DNA of 64,000 bases from Entophlyctis helioformis. Lineage: Eukaryota; Chytridiomycota; Chytridiomycetes; Chytridiales; Chytriomycetaceae. Shown here in pieces: positions 53,543 through 64,000 of this stretch; positions within the stretch are counted from its first letter, which is position 1; every line of letters starts with the position of its first letter. The DNA lies in NCBI GenBank assembly GCA_025526915.1, contig JAHLKH010000109.1, positions 1-64,000 on the forward strand. The letters run 5' to 3'. Position numbers and translations under genes: made by a program. The notes under the pieces were generated by a model that was given only the letters and a program-made list of their open reading frames with translations, ran no database searches and was not told the DNA's origin.

Positions 53543-56500
53543 TTATTGGCCAGTCGGTGCGGTGGGTGCATCATTCATATGCACATCGACAGTCTCGCCT
53601 GTTGTCGTGGCTGCCGCCTGCTTCTCGCTATGCTCGGGGTCGCTATCCGATGCTTGTATGCGAGCATCCTGGCCAGCATCCGCGTGCTCATTGGACGCAT
53701 TCTGAGGATTAGGCGGTTGCTGCTGCTGCTGCTGCTGCTGCCGAGTCTCCAGCGGCGAGTGGGCGTCGGTTGGAGGCGTCTTGACATTCGCGTCGGCCGC
53801 ACCAGCAACATCAGCAGCAGTCACATCCTCCATCTTGGCCTCTATCATCACCGCGTCCGCTGCACTCACAACATCCGAGGCATCCAATATCGAGCTCAGT
53901 CCAGCAGCCTCGGTCTTTGGAGCAGCAGACGCAGCATTGGCCGCAACGTTCGCGGCGGCAGTCGCTGCAGCCTTGGCCAGTCGCTGCCGCTTCCGCTCCA
54001 TCCGCAATGCCTGCTTGCGCGCAACCTCTGCTGCTGCCTCATCCGCCCGTCGTCGCTTCATCTCGTCGCGCAGCTCGGCCCACGACCCAAGCTCCTGCAC
54101 CTCGCAAAACGGCCGTGCTCCGTCTGGCGGCGTGTATGCAAACTTGGGTCCAAAGTTCGCAGTCACGTTTCCGCCCTTGAACAGCGAGATGGCCGGGTGG
54201 TACTTCCCTGCAGAGTATTGCGATGCGTGAGCATGGCTTCCACGGCATGGCCAAGATCAGCCAACCAACGAGACGACACACCTTGAACGAGATCGCGAAA
54301 GGCAACACCAAGCGGCTGGCCATTCTTGTAGTATCGGATCTCGCTGCCTGGAATGGTCGCGAGCGGCTTGCTGTGGAATGGCATATACTGCAGCATGCGT
54401 GCAGGATCCCACAATCGACGCATCAGCTCTGGATCGACATTCAGGATCTCTGCGTGGGCTGGTGCTGCTGGTGCTGCTGTGGGCTGTGACGATGGCTCTG
54501 ACGCTGCATCACTTGCAAGCATTGACACAGCGGTATCGGCCGACAGGGCCGAGTCTGGATGCGCCGTTGACCCATTTGCTGCTTCACTTGCATCGACCGC
54601 CATCGGCTGTTCAGCTGGCGGTTCTGCCTGCTGAGCGTCCTTTGGCGCTGCCGAGCTTGCGATGCCAGCAGGGAGGAACGCGGCACTTGCTGTGGCTGGC
54701 TGGCTGGGTGGAAAGAAGATTGTCAGGCCAAGCACGTCTCCTGGTCCTGAGTGTCCATGAATTGTCAGTCTGGTGCTGCCGGGACACCAAACGCGAGGCT
54801 ACAACCTACCATATCCAGCAAGGAACTGCTCGGGCATCGGCTGTTTCTTTGACCGGTGGAACAGTGCCGCAGGCTTGTCGCGGTACGAGTAGCCAAACTG
54901 ATCGTATCCACACGGTGCTTGCAGGTCGCCACTGATCTGAGCCCATCCAATGCTGGCAGCCGAGTCGTTAGTCCACGAGTGCAGACGTATCAAGCAAGCC
55001 TAAACAGCAGTCCTACCGACTATTGCCAGAGTGCTCGTTGATCTTGACTTCAAAGTACCAGTATCCGTCCCAAACGCCATGCGATGCTTTGGCCATGCGG
55101 TAGCCCTTTTCGTTGGAGACCGAGTGGCCGCTGTCAAAGACCTTGACCTGTGGCGCTGTATGGGTCGGCTCGTCGCTGATGACGACGCGTGATCGCGGGT
55201 TGTCCACATCGGGATAGATCACTGGATGGCAACGCCGCCTGTTAGCAACAGGGTGCATCATAACATTGGCAAACAGTCTGAACCTACTGATCGCGGTGGC
55301 AGGGTCAATATCGTCCTCCAACGGAGCACCCGATGGCCCGGTTGCCACAGCTACCGATGCTCCTACTCCTGCTGGCGTTGAAGTGCTTCCATTCGCCGCT
55401 GTCGATGCAGATGTTTCGTCATCCGCCTTCTTTTTGGGCTTCTGCGTCTTCTTGGGTCGCTTTGGCGCTGTTACCGCTGCTGCTGATACTGCGGTTGCTG
55501 CCCCACTCTCAGGAGTACTGTTTTCTGTCGATGCTCCTGCCATACGAGATGCGCTTGCCACAGCCGCCGATGCTGCTGGTGTCGGCGCTGCTTCTGGCGT
55601 GCTTGCTGCATTGCTCGCGTTCACGACCGTTGTCTCGTCCGTCCCATTCGCGTTGCTGGCCGGGGTCGATGTCGCTAATCCGCCCAATATGGTGGCAGCA
55701 GATGCAGCTGTGTGGCTCGTTTTTTGCTGTTTGGGTTTAGGTGCTGGCTGCGTCTGCGCCTGCGCCTGCGCCAGTAGCTGCGGCTGCTGTAGCAATGTCA
55801 AGACTGCTGGGCCTTCAATGGGCGACGACTCGCCTGGTCCAGTTGCCGCGCCAGACGTGGCCGACTCGGCGCCGTCTTCTTCAGTCTTTTTCCTCTTCTT
55901 GTCCTTGCGAGCCTCGTCCTCGATCAGGCTGCCATCGGCTGCAATGTCGTACGCCACGGGACGCAACTTGCGCGAGTATTCGAGTGACACGGTCGAAGGA
56001 AACTCGAGCGCCACAGCCTCAAGTGCCCATAAGCCCTGCTCGTTGTCGTCAAACTGCTTCGTTCCAGAGATGAAGCGGATGCCGGTCGACAGGCAGCTGG
56101 CTACGCTGTTGCGCCATGTGCCTGCGCGACTCTTGAGCCAGAGGATGTCCCAGTTGGACTCGATAAATGTGCAAATGTCTTGCTTCCAGTGGTAGAACTT
56201 GCGGCCCTCTGGCGACACTTTGCGTGCCTGCATGGTCTGGCACAGATTGAACAGCACCAGATGGACCACATCAACCCTGATGGAGACATGCACACGTCAG
56301 CTCATCCATGTGTTGCAAGAGCTTGATGCTCACGTCATGCATGCCTACCATGACAAGCTCAGCCGTCTGATGACTTCTTGGCCACTGCCGCAGCCGCGAC
56401 ACGTAAACTGGTAGTAGTCATCGCCAAGAAGCGGCTTGTATGACCAAGCCTTGAGCGCGTCGATGCATGCTGACGTTGAAACGCTCGTAAGCATCATGAG

Positions 56501-57192
56501 CAGTCTTTGCAAGCCATGCACTGGATGACATACATTGGTGGAACCCATTGCCACACACGATGCAGTGGAAAAGTGGCCGACGCTTGCTGATCGCAGATGA
56601 ATGTAAGCGAACGCCTTGGTGGCAGCAGATACAGTCCAGGGCAGTCTTACTCTTCGCGCGCTTCACCGCAGTAGCATCGTGCTCCGTCCGATCCAGCGTT
56701 GTGGATCTGTCTGGCGGCAAGATGGGCATTGCCAATCTTTGACGGGCTGCCCGCCGCAGATACTGCGCCGCTGGACAGTGGCATAGCATGGTCTTGGTGA
56801 TGCAGCTGGCTTCCGAGCGGCGATGGAAATGTGGCGGCATCCTTCATGTCCACGTCGGCTGGATTCAAGTCGGCAAGTGCAGAGTGTGTGGTATCTTTGG
56901 TGTGTGCGGTATCTGCGGTATCTGCGACAGCCTCTTGCTTGACCGGCAGCTGTGCATCCGTCGCAGGATCGTCCGCCGGGCCTTGGCTTGGATCTGAGCC
57001 TTGCACAACGGCAGGTGGGTCGGTCTCGACGGGCAGCCTGACGAGCGGACGAGCTGGACTTGCTGGAAACGAAGCGTTGGCCTCGGCCGAGTCTCCGAGC
57101 AGGATGCCTGTGATGGACATTTGCGACGGCGGTGCGCTTTCGCTCGGCTGGCTCTCATCTGGGCCGGCCTGCATGCTGAGCGGTGTCCGCAT
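53543..57192 (-). CDS. Ash2-type subunit of the Set1/COMPASS histone H3K4 methyltransferase complex
   Basis: The N-terminus is disordered (MRTPLSMQAGPDESQPSESA). An atypical zinc finger follows (CICCHQGVRLHSSA, FHCIVCGNGFHQC). A winged-helix-like domain comes next (FYHWKQDICTFIESNWDILW, GTWRNSVASCLSTGIRFISG). After a Ser/Ala/Lys linker a SPRY domain starts (GYRMAKASHGVWDGYWYFEV, IGWAQISGDLQAPCGYDQFG, YSYRDKPAALFHRSKKQPMP, EQFLAGYG) and continues (IRYYKNGQPLGVAFRDLVQG, GPKFAYTPPDGARPFCEVQE). The domain order is that of Ash2/ASH2L, which stabilises the methyltransferase active site in the nucleus. The Lys-rich C-terminal helix (RRADEAAAEVARKQALRMER) is an extra. The start at 57192 is the first ATG after the CA repeat. 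Confidence 0.92.
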
Positions 57193-57273
57193 GACCGTCG
57201 TCAGCCGTCGTTGGTATGCGGTTGAGCGACAAGCTTGACGAATCTTTGGAATCTCAAAGGCAACTCGAGGCAC

Positions 57274-57276
<3 letters not shown>

Positions 57277-57310
<34 letters not shown>
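57277..57310 (+). repeat. CA microsatellite in a divergent promoter
   Basis: Pure (CA)n of about 34 bp in the 147-bp gap between the Ash2-like start (57192, minus) and the TRAPPC2L-like start (57340, plus). Confidence 0.95.
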
Positions 57311-57316
<6 letters not shown>

Positions 57317-57339
57317 GACAAGGACAGCAGTACACACGC

Positions 57340-58101
57340 ATGGCTGCCAAGGTCCACGCCGTCGCTGTTATCGGCAAGAACGTAGGTGCCGTTGGGCCAC
57401 AGCCCGACCTGCCGTATCTAAGCGAGGCTAACGGCATGTGGCCTGCAGAACAACCCGCTGTTCATCAAGACGTACACCGGACAGGCAGACCTCAAGTACC
57501 ACTTTATCGCCCACACCTCGTGCGATGTCATTGAGGAGCGAGGTGCGTTGCTGGCTGCCCGGCCCTTGCGTGCCTGCTCTCTGTTCGGCCGCCGTGGCGT
57601 GGCGTGGCGTGGCTGGACGGGCCGTTGAATGAAGCTTGTTCGAGGCTCACGCCAACACGACACGCTCCTTGTGTGCGGTGGACAGTCGCGCCAGGAACCA
57701 AGAGCTTCGACCTGTATCTGGGCCTGCTGTACGTCATGGAGGATCTGGCCGTGTTTGGCTACATGACCAACACTCGGGTCAAGTTTGTGCTCATGGTCGG
57801 TGCCGCAGACGTGATCATCAAGGACCAAGAGATCAAGAGTGTGAGTTGGCCGGTGCTTTGCAAGGCGATCTGCTGCGACTCTTGTCGGCTGCCTGGCTGC
57901 CTGTCTGTCTGGTACCGGGCTGTCTTCCTGCCCAGCTGACGCATGCGTGTACAATGACAGCTCTTCAAGAAGATCCATGCCGCATACATCGATCTGCTGC
58001 TGAATCCGTTCTGGGACCCCGAGGCACCAGCGATGATCAAGAACCGCCAGTTTTCTCGCCGCATCGATGATGTTATCCAGTCTGTCAATACACGAGCATG
58101 A
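57340..58101 (+). CDS. TRAPPC2L (Tca17)-type TRAPP complex subunit
   Basis: Exons 57340-57381, 57449-57542, 57695-57840 and 57961-58101, all phases consistent. The longin-like fold is recognisable: VHAVAVIGKNNNPLFIKTYT, LKYHFIAHTSCDVIEER, FDLYLGLLYVMEDLAVFGYM, TNTRVKFVLMVGAADVIIKD, LFKKIHAAYIDLLLNPFW. Length (about 140 residues) and motif order match TRAPPC2L rather than TRAPPC2. It is a small subunit of the TRAPP tether for vesicle transport at the Golgi. Shares a short CA-rich divergent promoter with the Ash2-like gene. Confidence 0.9.
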
Positions 58102-58122
58102 TGCTGCATGACTGGAGCATGA

Positions 58123-59590
<1,468 letters not shown>

Positions 59591-60076
59591 GAGTGGCCGC
59601 ATAAGGATGTGATGCAGATAGGCACATGTATTGTTGCATTTGGACTGACTGACGGACTGACTGTGACTGGCATGGCATGGCATGGCTTGGAATGGATAGG
59701 TTGTTGAGTATGTTCATCGATGCTGGATTCCGCTTTACCGCGAAATGAAAGGTGCACGACAGATGCTGGGCTGTAAGTTGATGATCAGAACCCACGCGCC
59801 GAACCTGCCAAGAGCAGTTGGGTGTGTCAGCTGGACAGGAACACAATGCGAACGAGAAGGAGATGTGCAGTCGGGGCGATGGCAGTCGGCATAGTAGGAG
59901 CGAAGACAACTCCTTCTATCCCTCGCTTTATTGCTTGGGCAGAGATTGCCAACGCTCCTATTGATGCTCAGCCAGGGAGGCAGGGGAGGCAGCCAAGATT
60001 ATAGAGTTGGGAAGAGGGGGAGAACAGCAGTCTATGTCAGGGTTGGGTTGAAGAGAAGGGGGGAATGGATCGGCAC
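59591..60076. other. Intergenic spacer between convergent genes
   Basis: 486 bp between the 3' ends of the Dim1-like and Vps45-like genes. It has short GGCATGGCATGG repeats near 59670 and purine-rich tracts near 60000-60060. No gene or structured RNA is recognised. Confidence 0.5.
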
Positions 60077-62557
60077 TCAGAAAGCTCTGGCGCTTCGCTG
60101 GACCGTCTCGGCAGGCGGCTGGCGTGTGCCTTCCTTGTCGTCCACGTCCTTACCGGCAGTTGTCCAGTGCAGCGTCGACTCAAACACCTCGCGCATAAAG
60201 CTCTTGGAGTTATGGATGGTCGTGCCGCCAAGCACTATCCGCACTCCAGGGTTCGTGGCGTTGAGCTTGGCAATCTCGCGAGCCTCGCCATAGGTCGCAC
60301 CGCCGATCATGAACACAATCAGGTCTTGAGGCCTGCCGCACAATGCAGGTGTGAGAAACCTGGACATACACACACATGCACCTGCATATGCAAAGCGCAT
60401 GCAAAGCGCGTGTCGTACTTGTCGCGAGTCGATCCCTCCAGGAAAGGATAGTTTTGCTCCTTGAGCTTGCCCTTGATGGCTTCGGTAAGAGTGTTGACGA
60501 TGGGCGGTGTGTGCTGCGTGTACACATTCTCGACGCCTTTGAGACCCTTGAGTACGTTCTTGGTGCGTGCGATAAGATCGCTGTTGAGCATAATGTCTTC
60601 CAGACGCACATCCTTGCCTCCATACTGCAGAATCGCCGGGACAAGCTGTGCGTTACAGGCATAGATAAGTCACGGCACTACTAATACTGCTGGTACTGCT
60701 GCTGCTGCTACTGTGGATAGAATGACGCGACTTACAGCCACTTTGCGGTCACTAACGCCGGCATTCTTGAGTGCGTTGACAAGGCCGGATAGGGCGTTGC
60801 CAGGCATCTTCTCGTATCGCAGGGCATAGAGCATGGCAAGGCGGACCTTGACATCTTCGCTGAGGATGGGATCTGAAATCAGGCGTTGCAGCGTCTGCCA
60901 TTGGCGCATCGTCAGTGCCAGCCACAAGGAGTAATGCAATGCCTTCTTGGATAATGGCCACCATCTGCCCGTTGCCCATGCCTACCTTGATGTCTGTGTT
61001 GTGGCTCTCGACACAGGCCAGACTCTGCTCTAGCTCGCCGGCTTCCAGCAGATTGCCCTTTTCAACGCGCTTGCTGAGCTCGCCAACCAACGTGACGTGC
61101 TTGGAGACATTTCCAGAGAGCTTGCGGAACTCTGGATAGTCCTCGACAAACTTCTTCATGTCGGAAATGGACTCGATGTTCTTGGACGAATGATGCTTCT
61201 GTTGAAAGTCGTCGACATAGCTCTTGATGTTGGCGCCAAGATCGCCAATGTTGAGGTACATGTTCTTGCCGTAGAACTGGTCATGTTCAATGGACAGCAC
61301 GACTTCCTGCGGCGTCCAGAGATGCACAGAAGCTTAGAGATGGCAACGGCGAATAAATGTCAGACAGTTCATCGCAGTCTACCCACCCGCATCTCTGGTC
61401 TGACATCTGCCATCTCGGACAGATCGACTCGGCCATTGAGGATTCCAAGCAGCTCGTGGACAAGTGCCTGGTAGGTCCACTGATGCAGGAGAGGCGTCAC
61501 AGGATCGTTGCGGCGGTCGAGAATGAGAAGAATGGGAGGCGTGTCTGGCTTGCGAAAGTCAAACAGCGGCCCCTCGTTCTGGATAGTGTACTGCAACCGA
61601 CCGATGCGGCACCATATCAAGCCGTGTCAGAGCTACTGGTGTTGGCCATGCACAACTCTGTGGGTATACATACGGTGATCTCTGCTGCCAGCTTTCGTGC
61701 GAGAGCCGAGTTGCGCTCGTAGCGGATGAGCGGCTTCTTCTTGAGTGAGAGCAGGATGCTGGCAATGCCCTCTGTGACGCGCGTCAGAGTGTTCGAGTCC
61801 CACGATGACGAGTTTTCGACGTAGAGCGGGTACTCTGGCACCGTGACGTTGAGCGAGAACAGATCGTTGTTGATGGCAAGAAAGTCTGCAAAGTACTCTT
61901 GGACCTCGCGGACGACTTCGTGCGTGTCACCCTCGGCCAGCCGCTCGATGGCCGACTTCTGGAGCGTGTTGGAGAAGTCTGGCGGTTTGGAGTGTTGGCC
62001 GGATGTGTTGATTGGAGGCAAGACGAGCAGGCCTGCGACGGCAACTTACACAGGTAGTAGTCGCCGTAGCACGGATCGCGCAGCTCCTCAATCAGCCACT
62101 GGATGGATGCCGGGGTCGGACGCACAAAGGCGACGCACTTGAGATGGCGCATCTTCTCGCGGTTGCGGTTCTCGATGCGGTCGACCAGGTAGATCTCGCG
62201 GGCGAGCAGCTGCGACTGGGTCACGACGACCGATATGATGGGTGTCTGTTTGCGTGCAGGCAGCGCCGTGGCAGGCGGTCAGCACGGCACAGGTGGGCCA
62301 GCAGGTGGGCCAGCAGGGGATGCCAAGCTGGCAGATTGCCTGTGGCTCTGCCAAGCTGGCAAGCGTCTGGCAGATGGAGGCATGCCACGCACCGTTTCCT
62401 TGTCGAGCAGCAGCACTTTCATGCCGGTGACCTCGGAGGTCATCTTGGTCAGATATCCCTAGCAGGCGCTTGTGTGTGAGCTCGGCTGCGTCCCAAGGCG
62501 GCCGCACACAGCACGCACACAGCACGCACACACCTGGACTGCGCTGATGACGTTCAT
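60077..62557 (-). CDS. Vps45-type Sec1/Munc18 protein
   Basis: About eight exons, first exon MNVISAVQ from 62557. Visible segments: [179 protein letters not shown] and near the end [20 protein letters not shown] and [19 protein letters not shown]. These match Vps45, which chaperones the endosomal syntaxin Tlg2/syntaxin-16 in Golgi-endosome fusion. It is head-to-head with the GST zeta gene with 47 bp between start codons. Confidence 0.93.
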
Positions 62558-62604
62558 GGCGGTTTCCGCGTTGACGGCAAACAGCAACAAACGATCGATC
62601 TACC
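62558..62604. promoter_or_regulatory. 47-bp divergent promoter between Vps45-like and GST-zeta genes
   Basis: The two ATG codons face apart with only 47 bp between them, so promoter and both leaders must overlap or lie in coding DNA. No clear TATA or CCAAT box is seen. Confidence 0.6.
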
Positions 62605-63579
62605 ATGGCAGACGCAGCCGCCGGCCAGAAGCTCAAGCTGTACTCGTACTGGCGCAGCTCGGCCAGCTGGCGCATCCGCATCATCCTCAACCACAAGGGC
62701 ATCGACTACGAGACGCTGTCCGTCAACCTTCTCAAGAGCGAGCAGGTGCGTGTGCGTGTGTGTGTGTGTGCAGCCATCCACTCGGCGCTCATGTGCTCAC
62801 ATGGCGCTCATGTGCTCACTCGGCCGACGCCGTCACAGCGCGGCGAGGCGTTCCTCGCCGTCAATCCCGCCGGCCTGCTCCCGGCCCTGCAGCTTCCCAG
62901 CGGCGAGATCATTGTCGAGTCGCCTGCCATTGCCGAGCTGCTCGAGGAGATGCACCCAGAGCACCCTCTCCTGCCCACGGACCTCGTTGCCCGTGCCAAG
63001 GTAACACGGCGATCGTTTGGCTGCGCTGCAAGGCACGCTGGCTGAACTCTTGCGGATGCACACAGATCCGGGCCATCATGAGCTTGATTGCATGCGACAT
63101 CCACCCTGTGCAGAACCTGCGCGTGTTGCAGTATGCCGGCGAGGACCGCAAGGCAGACTGGGCCAAGCACTTTATGACGCTTGGCTTTGAAGGTGCATAC
63201 GAGCATGCCATGGCCACCAGACTTGACTTGACCAGACCAGACCAGACTGCTGACACTCACAGCGATCGCGCGCAGGTCTCGAGGCTCTGCTCAAGCAGAC
63301 TGCCGGCAAGTACTGCTTTGGCGACGAACTGACGCTTGCCGATGCGTTTCTTGTGCCGCAAGTGTTCAATGCCTACCGGTAAGACGATTGCCATGCCACC
63401 ATGGCAGATCGCAAGCCATGATGCTCACCTCGTGCATGCGCACCAGCTGGGGCGTGGACATGACCAAGTTCCCGCTGATTGCCGCTATCGATGCCCGTCT
63501 GGCCGAGGTCGACGCCATCAAGAAGGCGCACGCCTCGAACCAGCCGGACGCCGTGCCTCCCCCTCCCTCATCTGCTTGA
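62605..63579 (+). CDS. Maleylacetoacetate isomerase (GST zeta class)
   Basis: Five exons. The N-terminal thioredoxin-fold motif [19 protein letters not shown] contains the zeta-class SSxSxRxR signature (catalytic serine and cysteine-less site). [40 protein letters not shown] and [20 protein letters not shown] follow, then a C-terminal helical domain ([51 protein letters not shown]). The enzyme isomerises maleylacetoacetate to fumarylacetoacetate in phenylalanine/tyrosine breakdown using glutathione. The end [15 protein letters not shown] has an extra Pro tail. Confidence 0.93.
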
Positions 63580-63638
63580 TCTCTGCTTGATTGTTCCCGC
63601 AGTTTTCCTTACCGGATCCTTTGCCAATATAACACCAA

Positions 63639-63663
63639 ATGGGACTTAAGTGGTTGCGTAAGA

Positions 63664-63697
<34 letters not shown>

Positions 63698-64000
63698 GCA
63701 GAAGCAGGAGAAGGAGAAGGAGCAGAAGCAAGAGCAAGAGCAGGTGCAGGACGATGCAGACCAGCTGTCTGGCCTGCTGCTGAACCTCGACATTGATGCG
63801 GCCACCGTTGCGGCCGTGACAGCCAGCCCGGCAGACCTGCCGCCGCCAAGCGCAACAGACTCGGCCTTTGGCGTGGAGGAGGACAAGCGTATTGGTGCGT
63901 TGTACTGCGCTGCGCTGCCTGCCCGCCGCTGCCTGCCTGCCTGTCTGTCTGCCCGCCGCCTGCCTCCTGCCTGCCTACTGACACGCATGCCAAACGCTGC
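63639..64000 (+). CDS. Start of an unrecognised gene (runs off the window)
   Basis: The first exon 63639-63892 encodes MGLKWLRKK, poly-Gln and a Lys/Gln/Glu helix, then ADQLSGLLLNLDIDAATVAA. A GTGCGT donor follows and the rest (CTGCC-rich) looks intronic. The family cannot be told from about 85 residues. Confidence 0.6.

Overview
Eukaryotic, GC-rich, gene-dense DNA. Genes have short GT-AG introns (mostly 50-130 nt) and many glutamine-, serine- and alanine-rich tracts. Fungal signatures include an Fpk1/Nrc2-type AGC kinase, a Claspin/Mrc1 mediator, an Ash2-type COMPASS subunit and Ty3 elements with chromodomain-like ends. An LRRC49-type protein, whose relatives act on ciliary or polyglutamylated tubulin, points to a flagellated (zoosporic, chytrid-like) fungus. 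That lineage call is an inference.

Left arm (1-19 kb): a 3'-truncated Claspin/Mrc1 gene, a WD40 protein, a tandem family of secreted GH26 glycosidases (one good, one with a single-base frame break, one truncated pseudogene), a 1.05-kb deleted DNA transposon (copy A), an RNF121-type E3 ligase and an LRRC49-type protein.

Centre (19.07-43.42 kb): one large DNA transposon blown apart by retroelements. Its gene starts with an XPG/FEN-type nuclease domain that keeps its acidic residues. It ends in a TnpB/Fanzor-type RuvC plus zinc-ribbon region. Inside it are (i) a solo LTR, (ii) a Ty3 element (element 3) carrying a non-autonomous element (element 2) whose LTR carries another Ty3 element (element 1), and (iii) a 2-kb non-autonomous LTR element full of minisatellite (element 4). 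Target-site duplications (CACAT, GCCGC, TACCG, CATTG, TCGTC) allow each insertion to be removed on paper. After removal the host reading frame closes exactly at all three interrupted sites, giving an original element of about 7.2 kb. A 10-kb block, 21466-31478, is inverted, with both breakpoints at LTR termini. Copy A (11835-12880) joins the same left end to the same right end between terminal inverted repeats and a target duplication. It therefore shows that the XPG-like and Fanzor-like parts travel as one unit. The conserved 3' tail after the RuvC stop codon folds into hairpins in both copies and is a candidate guide-RNA scaffold.

Right arm (43.4-64 kb): ordinary housekeeping genes. These are a double-RGS protein, the Fpk1/Nrc2-type kinase, an unrecognised His-rich protein, Ash2, TRAPPC2L, Dim1 rRNA dimethylase, Vps45, maleylacetoacetate isomerase (GST zeta) and the start of one more gene. 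Several are packed head-to-head or tail-to-tail with 46-150 bp between them.

Splice sites, frames and repeat boundaries were read by eye. Exon coordinates are exact only where given explicitly.
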